64,000 nt of DNA from Paenibacillus sp. JQZ6Y-1 (GTDB lineage Bacteria; Bacillota; Bacilli; Paenibacillales; Paenibacillaceae). Numbering within the stretch: the first letter of the stretch is position 1; each line of letters opens with the position of its first letter. Below, in pieces: positions 8,525 through 17,164 of the stretch. The stretch covers positions 2,666,001-2,730,000 of the forward strand of contig NZ_JBFDUZ010000001.1 in NCBI RefSeq assembly GCF_040719145.1, in the 5' to 3' direction. The notes under the pieces are model-generated. The model was not told where the DNA came from and ran no database searches. It was given only the letters and a program-made list of their open reading frames with translations. Position numbers and translations under genes: made by a program.

Positions 8525-9409
8525 CTACCTCCCGCTCAGGCCATGCTCCATAATGATCACTGTCGCATTATCCTGGTGCTTCAGCTGTTTTTGTTGAATA
8601 CTCTCGATGATCCGATCTGCCGCATCCTGCGGTGTCTGTTCTGCCTTCAAAATGGCTTCCAGCTCCACCTCTGTCAGCGCATCGTAAATGCCGTCGCTGC
8701 ATAGCAGCACTTTGTCCCCCGGACGCAGTACAAACGGCGTATCACAAATTTCCATATGGTCAAACCCTTCATACCCCAGATAATTGACCAGCTGCTTACG
8801 CTGTGGGCTGCTATCCGCCTGCTGACGTGTCATTTCGCCGGACAATACCTTTTGCTGCAATACGGCTGCGCCGAATGTATGCATCGAATTTACTGGAATA
8901 AAGCTGCTATTACGGAACACGGTAATGATGCTATCCCCGACCGCGCCCCAATACAGATGACGCCCCGTAATTACCACCGCTGCCAGCGTAGTGCCACCGT
9001 GATTGCCCTTAAGCTGCTGCACAATCTCACGATTGCTGGCAAACGCCGCTTCCTCCATATAATCTGGAATCTGACGATACTCCTTCACCTGCTCATAATC
9101 CTGCATAAAGGTCGTAACTGCCAGCGTACTCGCCATCCGACCATGATCCAAACCGCTAATGCCGTCTGCCAGAACTGCCAGCGTACCTACCGAAGTCGTT
9201 TGACTGGCAAAATAATCATCCTGCTCCGGGCGCGTACCAATCGTCTGTCCATTACCAAGCTGTACACCTTCCATCGGCAAACCAGCAGTGCTGACATGCA
9301 GCGGCATGCCTGCCGTTTGCAGCACCAGCCGATGCCGCAGCACGAGCAGTCCACCCAGAATGGCACAGGCACAGACAAATACAATATAGGGCGTTACCAT
9401 TGCACTCAT
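8525..9409 (-). CDS. PP2C-family Ser/Thr phosphatase with N-terminal membrane anchor
   Basis: 294 residues, ATG with GGAGGG site. An N-terminal hydrophobic segment (PYIVFVCACAILGGLLVL) anchors the protein; the rest is a complete PP2C domain with the expected acidic residues: VLADGISGLDHG, GGTTLAAVV, GAVGDS, LLCSDGIYDAL and DNATVIIM. Such Mn/Mg-dependent phosphatases remove phosphate from Ser/Thr. In the context of two FHA proteins and an upstream kinase it would be the PppA-like off switch of a threonine phosphorylation pathway. This is the catalytically intact member of the pair; the next gene carries the degraded copy. Confidence 0.85.
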   Translation of the reverse strand: MSAMVTPYIVFVCACAILGGLLVLRHRLVLQTAGMPLHVSTAGLPMEGVQLGNGQTIGTRPEQDDYFASQTTSVGTLAVLADGISGLDHGRMASTLAVTTFMQDYEQVKEYRQIPDYMEEAAFASNREIVQQLKGNHGGTTLAAVVITGRHLYWGAVGDSIITVFRNSSFIPVNSMHTFGAAVLQQKVLSGEMTRQQADSSPQRKQLVNYLGYEGFDHMEICDTPFVLRPGDKVLLCSDGIYDALTEVELEAILKAEQTPQDAADRIIESIQQKQLKHQDNATVIIMEHGLSGR

Positions 9410-9421
9410 CAGCCAACCCTC

Positions 9422-9958
9422 CTATTCAGCAACAAGAGCGTTATTTTCCCATTCAAAATGGGCACCGCACAGCGGAATAAAGATAAATTTGCTGTGACCT
9501 AGCTGCAATACATCATAGGGATTCAGCTCTACCGGCGAATACACCGCTTCATTGTTATGATAGGCAAGACCGGAAGCATCCCCGGGCAGTAGATAGAAAT
9601 TGCGCTTTTTCGGATCGTATACAATGACCGCATGATTGCGACGGGAAATGGCGTTATCGCCGATAATGCGAATGTGCATCTCTTCCGCACGACCGATGAA
9701 GTTTTTCTCCGCCATAATTCGGTAATCCTGACCGAGCTGTGGACCTTCGATGCAGACCAACCAACCGGTAACCGGATGAATGCCCACCGTTTCACCAAGA
9801 TAAGGCATCGTTTTCTCTTCTTCTTCATGAATGCGGATAGCTGGACGCGGTCCGCCGGTGCCTGTCTCCATAGCGACTACTGTGTTGCAATACGGGCAAG
9901 TGCTACCATGTCTTCTTGTGCTGAACATATGTCCATTGGGGCATCTTGTTAAACTCAT
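9422..9958 (-). CDS. Zinc-ribbon plus FHA domain protein
   Basis: About 178 residues. The ATG at 9958 is preferred because GGGAG lies 9 nt before it; the in-frame ATG at 9967 directly abuts that site. The N-terminus has a C..GH...C..C zinc-ribbon pattern (RCPNGHMF ... STCPYC). The C-terminal 100 residues form an FHA domain: FIGRAEEMHI, DNAISRRNHAVIVYD and a 'LNPYDVLQLGHSKFIFI' edge. FHA domains bind phosphothreonine peptides, so this is a likely reader of the kinase encoded upstream, comparable in logic to Fha1/TagH of type VI systems. No membrane segment. Confidence 0.8.
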   Translation of the reverse strand: MSLTRCPNGHMFSTRRHGSTCPYCNTVVAMETGTGGPRPAIRIHEEEEKTMPYLGETVGIHPVTGWLVCIEGPQLGQDYRIMAEKNFIGRAEEMHIRIIGDNAISRRNHAVIVYDPKKRNFYLLPGDASGLAYHNNEAVYSPVELNPYDVLQLGHSKFIFIPLCGAHFEWENNALVAE

Positions 9959-9976
9959 CGTTGTCATCTCCCAGTC

Positions 9977-10513
9977 TCAATTTACGAGCAATCTCGTGTT
10001 GGCAATATATAAAACATCCCCGGGTCCAATCGGATAAGGACGTCCAATTTCGATTTTGTTGGATTTGTTCTCGGTTGCTGGACGAATGCCTGTGCCATTA
10101 CTGGAATCAGCATCTTCCACATACCAGAGACCGTTCACACAATTCAGCACGGCATGCTGGCTGCTAACGAGAGAGGCATAATCGCTGCCGGACAGATCAA
10201 TATCGACCCGATTATGGCGCGTATTTTTGCCGATTAGCATGCTGGTTTCGCCAATAATATCCCAGCCTTTGATGCGTTCACCAAATTCGTCAACGAGAAT
10301 AATTTCGCGAATTTCCTCATAAATGGCGACCTCATGTCTGCCCTTCACCCACCGATCATAAACAAACCAGCCTAGGGCAATCAGCACCATTAGTACAGCC
10401 AGTATTCGGAGTACAATCGAAGGTGTCATAAACACATACACCAGCATTGCCAGCGACAGAGCGGCAATTCCGATATCGACACTCCATAATGCTGCGGTTC
10501 TCTCGGATTTCAT
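9977..10513 (-). CDS. Membrane-anchored FHA domain protein
   Basis: About 178 residues from the ATG at 10513, which has GGAGG 9 nt upstream; an open frame continues further upstream but overlaps the J-domain gene. Two adjacent hydrophobic helices lie near the N-terminus (DIGIAALSLAMLVYVFM and IVLRILAVLMVLIALGWFVY). The FHA domain follows (MLIGKNTRHNRVDIDL, SLVSSQHAVLN, DSSNGTGIRPA). It should present a phosphothreonine-binding domain on the cytoplasmic face of the membrane and may recruit phosphorylated components to an assembly site. Confidence 0.8.
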   Translation of the reverse strand: MKSERTAALWSVDIGIAALSLAMLVYVFMTPSIVLRILAVLMVLIALGWFVYDRWVKGRHEVAIYEEIREIILVDEFGERIKGWDIIGETSMLIGKNTRHNRVDIDLSGSDYASLVSSQHAVLNCVNGLWYVEDADSSNGTGIRPATENKSNKIEIGRPYPIGPGDVLYIANTRLLVN

Positions 10514-10544
10514 GTATGTACAACCTCCATTGCAGGACTGACCT

Positions 10545-10979
10545 TCACTTTCGCGGTCCAAAATACCGGTCAAAGATGTGTGATGTGTCCAGCGGATTTT
10601 TACTTGTTTTGTTATCGGGTTCTGCCTTTTTCTGTCCATTGGCATTAAAGCCAAAAAAACGTTCAAACTGCGCCTGTACATTGCGCGGATCGAAGTCAGG
10701 GCTTGCCGTCGCCGTAGATCGCTTGGCTGCATGGTTCTGTGCCGAAGAGGAATGCGGTTCCGATGTATTGCCTGTTAATGTCTGATCATACTGGCTGCGA
10801 CGTTGTTCATCGCTTAGCGTTTCGTAAGCCTGCTGAATCTGCTTGAACATCTGCTCTGCCTGTGCGCTCCCCTGATTGCGATCAGGATGATACTGCTTGG
10901 CGAGCTTGCGATACGCTTGCTTGATTTGTTGTGGACTGGCTTGCTGTGGCACTTCCAGTACTTGATACCAGTTTTTCAT
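10545..10979 (-). CDS. J-domain (DnaJ-like) cochaperone
   Basis: 144 residues. The first 65 form a canonical J domain with the HPD signature (YRKLAKQYHPDRNQGSAQ) and the ASPQQIKQAYR helix. The remaining 75 residues are low-complexity Ser/Lys/Asn-rich with one short aromatic patch (FERFFGFNANG); there is no zinc-finger or DnaJ C-terminal substrate domain. The ATG has a GGTGAG site. J proteins stimulate Hsp70 ATPases, and the only Hsp70-like protein nearby is the 895-residue one of the same gene run, so the two are likely partners. Confidence 0.8.
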   Translation of the reverse strand: MKNWYQVLEVPQQASPQQIKQAYRKLAKQYHPDRNQGSAQAEQMFKQIQQAYETLSDEQRRSQYDQTLTGNTSEPHSSSAQNHAAKRSTATASPDFDPRNVQAQFERFFGFNANGQKKAEPDNKTSKNPLDTSHIFDRYFGPRK

Positions 10980-11051
10980 GAGCGACTCACCTTCTTTGCA
11001 CAGAATGAGAGGATAGAGCCGCGCGGTCGCACGGCTCTGGTGTATCCGATA

Positions 11052-11477
11052 TTAACTGGAATAACCGCCCTCGATTTTGGCAAGCTCGGTTTTGTCTTTC
11101 TTTTGCTTGATAAACAGACTGAATTGACCAACGCCTTCTACATCGCCAAAGCGCTCGTTGTAATCCACGACAAACGCATTCGGGAAATAGATTTTGCGTA
11201 CCACTTGATCAGCGGAAATCACTTCCAGCGTCACTTTGCGGTAGCAGTCTGCTTTTTCAGCAGGAACGAGCGACCATGTTGCAAGCTTCATTGTGTCATC
11301 CGCTTTGTCACCATCGGTAGCGGTGATGATTTTGCCGGTAATCCGCAGTGTGGAGCCGACATCCGTGGAGCGTGCGTTGGAATCATCCGGTGTATCCGTG
11401 TCGTATACAACCGTTTGAATGTTGTCCAGACCCAGCTCGATTGTTTCTGCGCCTTCTACTTTGAGTGTGAAACCCAT
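11052..11477 (-). CDS. Hcp/tail-tube-like protein
   Basis: 141 residues from the ATG at 11477 (AAGGAGGAACACAC before it). The protein is almost all beta: an N-terminal MGFTLKVEGAETIELGL, several central strands with short loops, and an ending KIYFPNAFVVDYNERFGDVE then QFSLFIKQKKDK. This pattern (a strand-rich 15-kDa protein with an exposed 'F.NAF' strand before the last strands) is typical of tail-tube and Hcp proteins that stack into the inner tube of contractile machines. It follows the large sheath-like gene, the usual sheath-then-tube order. A gap of nearly 390 bp with two hairpins precedes it and may set its separate, higher expression. Confidence 0.6.
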   Translation of the reverse strand: MGFTLKVEGAETIELGLDNIQTVVYDTDTPDDSNARSTDVGSTLRITGKIITATDGDKADDTMKLATWSLVPAEKADCYRKVTLEVISADQVVRKIYFPNAFVVDYNERFGDVEGVGQFSLFIKQKKDKTELAKIEGGYSS

Positions 11478-11730
11478 GTGTGTTCCTCCTTGGATACGAA
11501 CTTTTTTGTTTTTTTTATGTAAAGGAACGGAGCCTGTGGAGCCGCCCCCAACATACCTTGCTTCCGTTGTACATAACGTCCAATAACGACAGAGACTGAA
11601 CAATTGGTTCAACATTTTTTTGCTGATTCCGTAGTACCTGCATCCATCCTAATACGGGAGGATTCAAATTTTGATGTCGTCAATTCGTTGTTATCACAAC
11701 TTATATGTCATGAAAGCATATAGAGCACTG

Positions 11731-11830
11731 CTGGCGACCCAATTTCCATTTTAAGAATCGAAAATGGTAGCCAGAAGATTGGCAGGGATGCCAGACGAAT
11801 CGTCGTCCTAACGTTACGGCGTTCCCTGCC
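11731..11830 (-). promoter_or_regulatory. Two tandem hairpins between sheath-like and tube-like genes
   Basis: The first hairpin (11731-11774) has arms CTGGC/GCCAG plus inner CCATTTT/AAAATGG. The second (11781-11830) has arms GGCAGGGA/TCCCTGCC with a 34-nt interior. Neither is followed by a long T run on the minus strand, so they look more like attenuators, processing sites or mRNA stabilisers than simple terminators. In many phage-like operons tube and sheath need different stoichiometry, which such structures can set. The rest of 11478-11867 shows nothing else I can name. Confidence 0.5.
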
Positions 11831-11867
11831 GGTGCTTCCGGTTACTGCCAAACAGCAAGACCATGTC

Positions 11868-14036
11868 TTATGCGCGAGCTGCGCTGGTGGCTTTGGTAAT
11901 AGTAACTTCGAGATTTTTCACATTGCCGTTGAACATCAGATCGATATTGCACAGATTGTTCTTCTCGTCGATCAGATAATTAAGATCGTCGCCATCCTGC
12001 ACAATCGAATTGACCGAGCCTTTGGCGCCGAGCCAGCGGCTTTTCTGACTACTTGGGTTGTTGCTGAAAAACTTGACGATATTTTCGTATTTGAAATCGC
12101 TCGTCTGGAAGCGCAAAATGCGTTCGACATAGGTGCTAACCAGCGTTTTGTAAATGGAGTCAAACCCGTCCTCTGACATCGCCAGACTTCTTGCCTTATA
12201 CACCGTAATGCGGCGAATATCCTTGCCCAGCAACTGCGCATTTTCCGAGGAAAAGACAAAGCCGAAGTTTTTACGGTTGATTGAATCTTTGATGCTGTTG
12301 GTGAAGCCGGTAATTTCTTTTGCCATTGTCGTTACGAAGCGCAAACTGTTATCGCCGGATTCAATATCGAAGCGTACGCCCGGTGCATCACGCTGCACCT
12401 GCTTGAAATGCTCTTTCAAGTACTCGGGGCATTGATACGCGGCGGTCACACCAGCAGCTACATAAGCAGCGCCGACATATACACCCTCAATCCACAGCTT
12501 CAAAATGTCTTCTTTTTCTCGCGACAGCTCTACACCAGCTTCGGTGCGCATCATACGGCTGTCAATAATAACGCCCGATTTATCCTTCGGAATAATCGTA
12601 AAGTTCGGCAGGCACGGAATCGCGAATTCGCTGTAATCCTGACGCAGCAGCGGTGTACATTTGTCGATAAATTTGTCGATACCGGATGTAGCAACATGGT
12701 TGAACGTCGTTTCCTCACCGGATTCAAAGTTAAAGAACAGCTGTACTTTGTAGTTTTTGACGATTTGCAGCAGCATCGATAGTGATTCCAGCGTATTCCC
12801 ATCCTGACGCAGCGATTTCTCAGTGCCTTTGAAACGGGCGCGGCTCACGCGTACATTGTTCGATGCTTCCAGCTCAATGGATGGCACGATGCCAAACCAT
12901 ACAGTATCGGTAAAATCGTTTTTGGAGTTGACTGTATTCAGATACGTTTCCAAACGCGGTGCATTCGTACTTTTGACCAGCAGATCCAGCTTCGTATTTG
13001 TTACGAGCAAACTTGGCGCCATGCCGCGATTTTTGGTTGCGTATTGGTCGAAGAACATTTTCACGCCGAGCAGCTTTTCTACTAGTGGCTTCACGGCTTT
13101 CACGAATTCATCCTTCGCCGTTTTGTAAAATTCCAGATAGGTGTTGTAATTTTGTACTTCCAGCTCAGTATTCACTTCTGTGTTGACCGCAGGTAGCGGA
13201 CAGAAGGTGCGTACGACCAGATCCTTGACGTACATCGACGGCGTCTCGCTAACACTTTCGTAATCCTCTTCGAATACAGAGATCAGCTCAGTCGTGCTGG
13301 TATCGTCCAGCAGCATCAGCTCTGTTGTATCCGCCTTCGGCGCTTCTACGATTTGCAGCTCACCGCCGTCACCAATCTTCAGCATACCGATACGGAATTC
13401 CTCCGCTTGTCGGTCATCCTGCGAACCGCCCAGCAGCAGCCGCGTTTTAATATCCTCAATCGCCAGCGGCAGCATCGCCATCACGTTGTTATAGTTGAGA
13501 CTCGCTTCCTCAAACATTTGATTCAGCTTATCGCCCATTTCCAGCTTCTTCGGATCGCCTTCATCCAGCTGATCATACTGACCGTACATATAGTGGATTT
13601 CCTTACGCACTTGGCGAATATCGTCCATTACTTTTTTCGGTGAGATCATATCCAGTAGATTTTCAAATTTGAAGTCCACATTGGTAATTCCCTGACTGCG
13701 CTTCGTATCAATCAGTGTGAACAGCATTTTCAGAAAATCATTGTTCTGGTCAATACGAATCTCAGAAATGCAATCATCTGCGATGCCTTCTGGTTTTTTC
13801 AGTGTGTAAACGACCTTCTGATTGGCAGCGTTAAAAAATGAATAGACGGTCGGGGTGAAACGGTTCAAAAATTCATCAAAGCTACGTACCAGCAAATGCT
13901 GGCTGATTTCCCTAATCTTATCGTCACTCAAACTATCAATGCCACGAACATCTCCAACCAAGGTGATTAAATCAAGCTTTTCCGGGTTAATCTCCTCAAA
14001 GAGCATCGTACGGTTTGTCTGGTTAATAATATCCAC
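11868..14036 (-). CDS. Large sheath-like protein of injection-like locus
   Basis: About 722 residues from the GTG at 14036, which lies 7 nt after GGGAGG; the in-frame ATG at 14063 has no such site. Residues 30-70 contain SFDEFLNRFTPTVYSFF, which resembles the small-sheath (TssB) 'dF.Pd' motif. The long remainder has a VWFGIVPSIELE strand, the hydrophobic helix GVYVGAAYVAAGVTAAY near residue 540 and a C-terminal strand NVKNLEVTITKATS, the last compatible with the handshake strand of contractile sheaths. I interpret it as a fused TssB/TssC-type sheath subunit. The call leans on size, the short motifs and its place before the tube-like gene; a database profile search would decide. Confidence 0.45.
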   Translation of the reverse strand: MDIINQTNRTMLFEEINPEKLDLITLVGDVRGIDSLSDDKIREISQHLLVRSFDEFLNRFTPTVYSFFNAANQKVVYTLKKPEGIADDCISEIRIDQNNDFLKMLFTLIDTKRSQGITNVDFKFENLLDMISPKKVMDDIRQVRKEIHYMYGQYDQLDEGDPKKLEMGDKLNQMFEEASLNYNNVMAMLPLAIEDIKTRLLLGGSQDDRQAEEFRIGMLKIGDGGELQIVEAPKADTTELMLLDDTSTTELISVFEEDYESVSETPSMYVKDLVVRTFCPLPAVNTEVNTELEVQNYNTYLEFYKTAKDEFVKAVKPLVEKLLGVKMFFDQYATKNRGMAPSLLVTNTKLDLLVKSTNAPRLETYLNTVNSKNDFTDTVWFGIVPSIELEASNNVRVSRARFKGTEKSLRQDGNTLESLSMLLQIVKNYKVQLFFNFESGEETTFNHVATSGIDKFIDKCTPLLRQDYSEFAIPCLPNFTIIPKDKSGVIIDSRMMRTEAGVELSREKEDILKLWIEGVYVGAAYVAAGVTAAYQCPEYLKEHFKQVQRDAPGVRFDIESGDNSLRFVTTMAKEITGFTNSIKDSINRKNFGFVFSSENAQLLGKDIRRITVYKARSLAMSEDGFDSIYKTLVSTYVERILRFQTSDFKYENIVKFFSNNPSSQKSRWLGAKGSVNSIVQDGDDLNYLIDEKNNLCNIDLMFNGNVKNLEVTITKATSAARA

Positions 14037-14190
14037 CGTTATTCCTCCCATTCTCGCCTGCATGCTATGTATAAACGGTCATACGCGGAGTTGCAAAAGT
14101 AGGATTGCAAATACGGATAATGTACTGCTTCCACAGCTTCATTACCGCTTGTTATGGTGTATGCTTGCTGACCTCCGAGTTACAAAACAC

Positions 14191-14221
14191 ATCATACAAT
14201 ATCCACAGGGTTACTTGTCAA
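14191..14221 (-). promoter_or_regulatory. Candidate promoter for the injection-like gene run
   Basis: On the minus strand a perfect TTGACA (14221-14216) is followed after 19 bp by TATGAT (14196-14191), about 155 bp before the GTG of the sheath-like gene. The spacer is long for a vegetative promoter, so the match is suggestive only. Confidence 0.4.
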
Positions 14222-14800
14222 TTTTTTGAATTTAGTCATTTTTATAGGAATTCGGCACTAGGAAATCATACGAACAAATGTCGAAACGTTTCAAAATGAC
14301 CTTGTTTTGTCTAAATTATGCCGAAAATCTGTAATATTAGTTCTAAGTCTTAAATTTTCAACCTGAAAATGTAAAATTATTGTCATCTCCATATAAAACG
14401 ACTATAGACCTAATTTGGGAAAGTATGTTCGCATTTTAAATTCTAGCCAGCTATAGTCAATTAAAGCGCTAAGGCTTTACATTACGCGGCGATAGCAAAA
14501 ATGTATATGTTTATTTTTTGGTATCAAAGTCCTTTTACTTTTGTTCCACAACTTTCTTACAAAATTTCACCAAACCTTTTGTACTATTTTTACGTTTGTC
14601 CAATATGATTCCAAAAATAGTCCTATTTTTGAATAAGTGATAGCCTATGTCTGTTTTGGCATGTCAGTAATCAACATGTTTTTACATAAAATCCAATACC
14701 ATTTGTACTTTCATTACATGATTGTGTAAACCAGATTGCATACTGTATTGCTATACGAAACGTATTTTGCTTATTTTGCCTTGCAAAACCTCATAAACAA
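14222..14800. other. AT-rich intergenic stretch upstream of the sheath-like gene
   Basis: Nearly 600 bp of A/T-rich sequence without a credible open reading frame, RNA gene or repeat. Such a long, AT-rich leader before an accessory gene cluster may hold binding sites for regulators; none can be identified by eye. Confidence 0.5.
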
Positions 14801-14802
14801 AT

Positions 14803-14831
14803 AAAAAAAACCACATCGGGATGATGTGGTT
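14803..14831 (-). terminator. Terminator of the kinase gene
   Basis: Stem AACCACATC/GATGTGGTT with a 5-nt loop; on the minus strand it is followed by a run of eight T. It closes the kinase transcript 40 bp after its stop and separates it from the sheath-like gene run. Confidence 0.85.
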
Positions 14832-14869
14832 TGCTTGTGTTTTTTGCATTGATCAATATCTCGCCTTAT

Positions 14870-15892
14870 TTATTTAAGCGAATATTCTGCTTCGTTCGAC
14901 TGCTCGATTTTCTGTTCAGCCGATTCATCGGGTGCAGCTATTGTAGAGGTAGACGTTTGCACAGAAGCGTGGTTCGTCTGACCTTTTTTGCCACGCGTCA
15001 GCACCAGATTACGATTCCAAAAGCGCTCTGCCTGCATGGCAATTTTGAACCATTTTAATGAGGCACAGCGCTTTTCTGCTGAAACAGCAAGTCCCCAATG
15101 GATCACTCGCGCCAGAATAGGCGAAGCCACCTGATTGGTACCTAGCTTTTCCAGCGTATCATTAAATAGACGTTTTGGCACATCGACCGGAGCCTTACCT
15201 CGGCAGCAGAAGTAGAATGTCGCCGCCAAGCTGTAGATGTCCGACACCGGACCCTGCACAGAGCGTCCCGAATAAAACTCAATCGGCGAATATCCGGCTG
15301 TGGTGAGAATCTGATGCGTACGATCCTCATAACGAACCGCCGAACCGAAATCCAGCAATAGCGTCTGACCATCTTCTGTCAGCATAATATTGCTAGGCTT
15401 CACATCGCGATGAATATAACCCAGACTGTGTATGTATTCCAGTGCATCAATAACCGGAAACAATCGTCGCTGCAAAAATCCGGCATCCAGCTCCTCTGGG
15501 TGCTCTCGGATATGACGATCCAGCGTCTTACCTCGGTAATATTGCAGCACCAGATACACCGTACCATGCTGCTCAAATTCCGATTCATAACGAACGATGC
15601 CCGGATGATCCACTTCGCTCAATATTTTACCTTCTTGTCGGAAGGTCTGCATCATATCAGCAAATTTGGATTGTAAATTCGCCGCATTACACTTGACCGT
15701 GCGACGATCCCGACTGCGGCTCACTAGCGCTGCCGGAAAAAATTCCTTAATTACATGTAATGTTCCGTGCTCCATATGTCTTGCCACATAAATGATCGAC
15801 AGCTCGCTGACCGATAACGTCCGGCGGATCTGATATGTACTGGCAAGTTTCTGGTTGCGGGGGAGGGTTTGCCTGTTCACCGGTTTGCTCAT
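14870..15892 (-). CDS. Soluble Ser/Thr protein kinase with degraded glycine loop
   Basis: About 340 residues from the ATG at 15892 (GAGGTGG upstream; an in-frame GTG at 15901 overlaps that site). The kinase core is recognisable: catalytic lysine in LHVIKEFFPAAL, catalytic loop YIHRDVKPSNIML, DFGSAVRYEDR and an activation segment TTAGYSPIEFY. The glycine-rich loop, however, reads TLSVSELSIIYVAR and has no glycine, so ATP binding may be altered. The C-terminal 75 residues are Thr/Ser/Glu-rich with no membrane helix. By context it is the writer for the two FHA proteins and the target of the PP2C protein; it has its own terminator, so it is a separate transcript. Confidence 0.85.
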   Translation of the reverse strand: MSKPVNRQTLPRNQKLASTYQIRRTLSVSELSIIYVARHMEHGTLHVIKEFFPAALVSRSRDRRTVKCNAANLQSKFADMMQTFRQEGKILSEVDHPGIVRYESEFEQHGTVYLVLQYYRGKTLDRHIREHPEELDAGFLQRRLFPVIDALEYIHSLGYIHRDVKPSNIMLTEDGQTLLLDFGSAVRYEDRTHQILTTAGYSPIEFYSGRSVQGPVSDIYSLAATFYFCCRGKAPVDVPKRLFNDTLEKLGTNQVASPILARVIHWGLAVSAEKRCASLKWFKIAMQAERFWNRNLVLTRGKKGQTNHASVQTSTSTIAAPDESAEQKIEQSNEAEYSLK

Positions 15893-15945
15893 CATTTCCA
15901 CCTCACTTATCGCGGTTTACAGCATCTATACTGCGGACCGGCAAA

Positions 15946-16013
15946 AATATAGGGCCGTACATGTAGGAAGCGGCCAGCAAGATTGCTAGAGGCTCACAGA
16001 GAAATGTACGGCC
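15946..16013 (-). terminator. Structured terminator between HEAT-repeat gene and kinase gene
   Basis: Arms GGCCGTACAT (15953-15962) and ATGTACGGCC (16004-16013) pair perfectly around a 41-nt interior that can itself fold (AGCAA/TTGCT). On the minus strand TATATTTTTG follows. It lies about 150 bp after the HEAT-repeat stop and 50 bp before the kinase start, so it may end the former or attenuate the latter. Confidence 0.6.
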
Positions 16014-16160
16014 GTTGTTACAGACATTCTAGCACAAAATGTGCTGCTTGTAATTGCCTTTGGCACAAAATGCAACACTTTATGAAAATAATTCTCGATT
16101 CTTTTGCCATGTGCATAGCAGTTCCACCTTTTTCAGGAAGAAATCGTTACGATTCGTCTC

Positions 16161-16769
16161 TCAGCGCGCTGACGATTGCTGTGGATCGCTCCAATCGCTC
16201 TCTCTCATAATACGAATCGCGCTCTCTGCAATAGCAGATACACGCGTATCAGGGTCGCGTTCCATCGCTGTCGCTAGCATCGGCTCAAATTCTGCCCAAC
16301 CGACAAAACTGGTTGCAAATACTGCCGACTGCCGCACCCGTACATCGCCATCCAACATATAATGATGAAACACATCTAATATGTCCGCCCGCACATCAAA
16401 ATATGAAGCAATGCCCAGTCGACAAATCAAATCAATCTTATCATCCGTATGACGAGCTTCCCGACACTGTGAAATGAGTTCATCCGCCGTTTCTACGATC
16501 CTTGCCTGCTGTAGCATCCTTGCTGCCGCTTCCGCTTTCGGTCCTTCCAGCAGCAAATATGGAATGCTCGTTGACTGATCAATAATAACGTAAATCATTG
16601 TAGACTGATCATCCCATACAAAAGCGTAATATCCTTCCTCACCGACCGTATGTTTGTCATGCGCTTGCTGAGGAAGTTTGAGTGGCGACAATGCCTTTTC
16701 TCTTGATAACGCTTCCAGCAAATCCATAACAATAACTTGGCGGCGTGTACATAACCGAATCTGTGTCAT
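16161..16769 (-). CDS. HEAT-repeat-like protein
   Basis: 202 residues with a strong site (GGAGAGATAAGA before ATG). The first half is a small alpha/beta region with no assigned family (LLEALSREKALSPLKL ... YYAFVWDDQSTMIYVIID). The second half contains tandem helical repeats of the HEAT type: DKIDLICRLGIASYFDVRADILDVF, then DGDVRVRQSAVFATSF and DPDTRVSAIAESAIRIM, with the typical 'D.d..VR..A' register. HEAT proteins are protein-interaction scaffolds. It precedes the kinase gene and may belong to the injection-like locus, but it could equally be an independent gene; no function is claimed. Confidence 0.65.
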   Translation of the reverse strand: MTQIRLCTRRQVIVMDLLEALSREKALSPLKLPQQAHDKHTVGEEGYYAFVWDDQSTMIYVIIDQSTSIPYLLLEGPKAEAAARMLQQARIVETADELISQCREARHTDDKIDLICRLGIASYFDVRADILDVFHHYMLDGDVRVRQSAVFATSFVGWAEFEPMLATAMERDPDTRVSAIAESAIRIMRESDWSDPQQSSAR

Positions 16770-17027
16770 TCTTATCTCTCCTTCCTATGTGATACCATAG
16801 AGATTGTCATTTGTCGCTGTCACACAACCGATATAACCATCGTATATGCGCGAAATTACGTAAAACCATCATTATTTTGCTAATATTTGTAATTTCAATT
16901 GTATTTATTATACCCTAATTAGCACCAATAATCCTATTATTATGGGAATTTATACGAGCGAAATGGATTTGTTCCTCCCGCCTCTTCTCTCTTTCTTCTG
17001 TCTATTCCTCTTGCCTATCGATCATAC
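16770..17027. other. Intergenic spacer
   Basis: AT-rich sequence upstream of the HEAT-repeat gene. It contains promoter-like AT stretches but nothing specific, and no credible gene. Confidence 0.4.
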
Positions 17028-17059
17028 AAAACAGCCCCCTATGAGTAGGAGGCTGTTTT
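17028..17059 (-). terminator. Terminator of the YhjX-like gene
   Basis: Stem AAAACAGCC/GGCTGTTTT with a 14-nt loop, about 105 bp after the transporter stop; the arms supply T and A runs on both sides, so it could work in both directions. Confidence 0.7.
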
Positions 17060-17164
17060 ATGATGCAACAAATGAGCACAATACAAATGAGTCGAAACTA
17101 TACAGCAATACGATACTGGATCATTCGATCTGTTATTCCCGTTGAACTCATCCAGCATCGAAGC

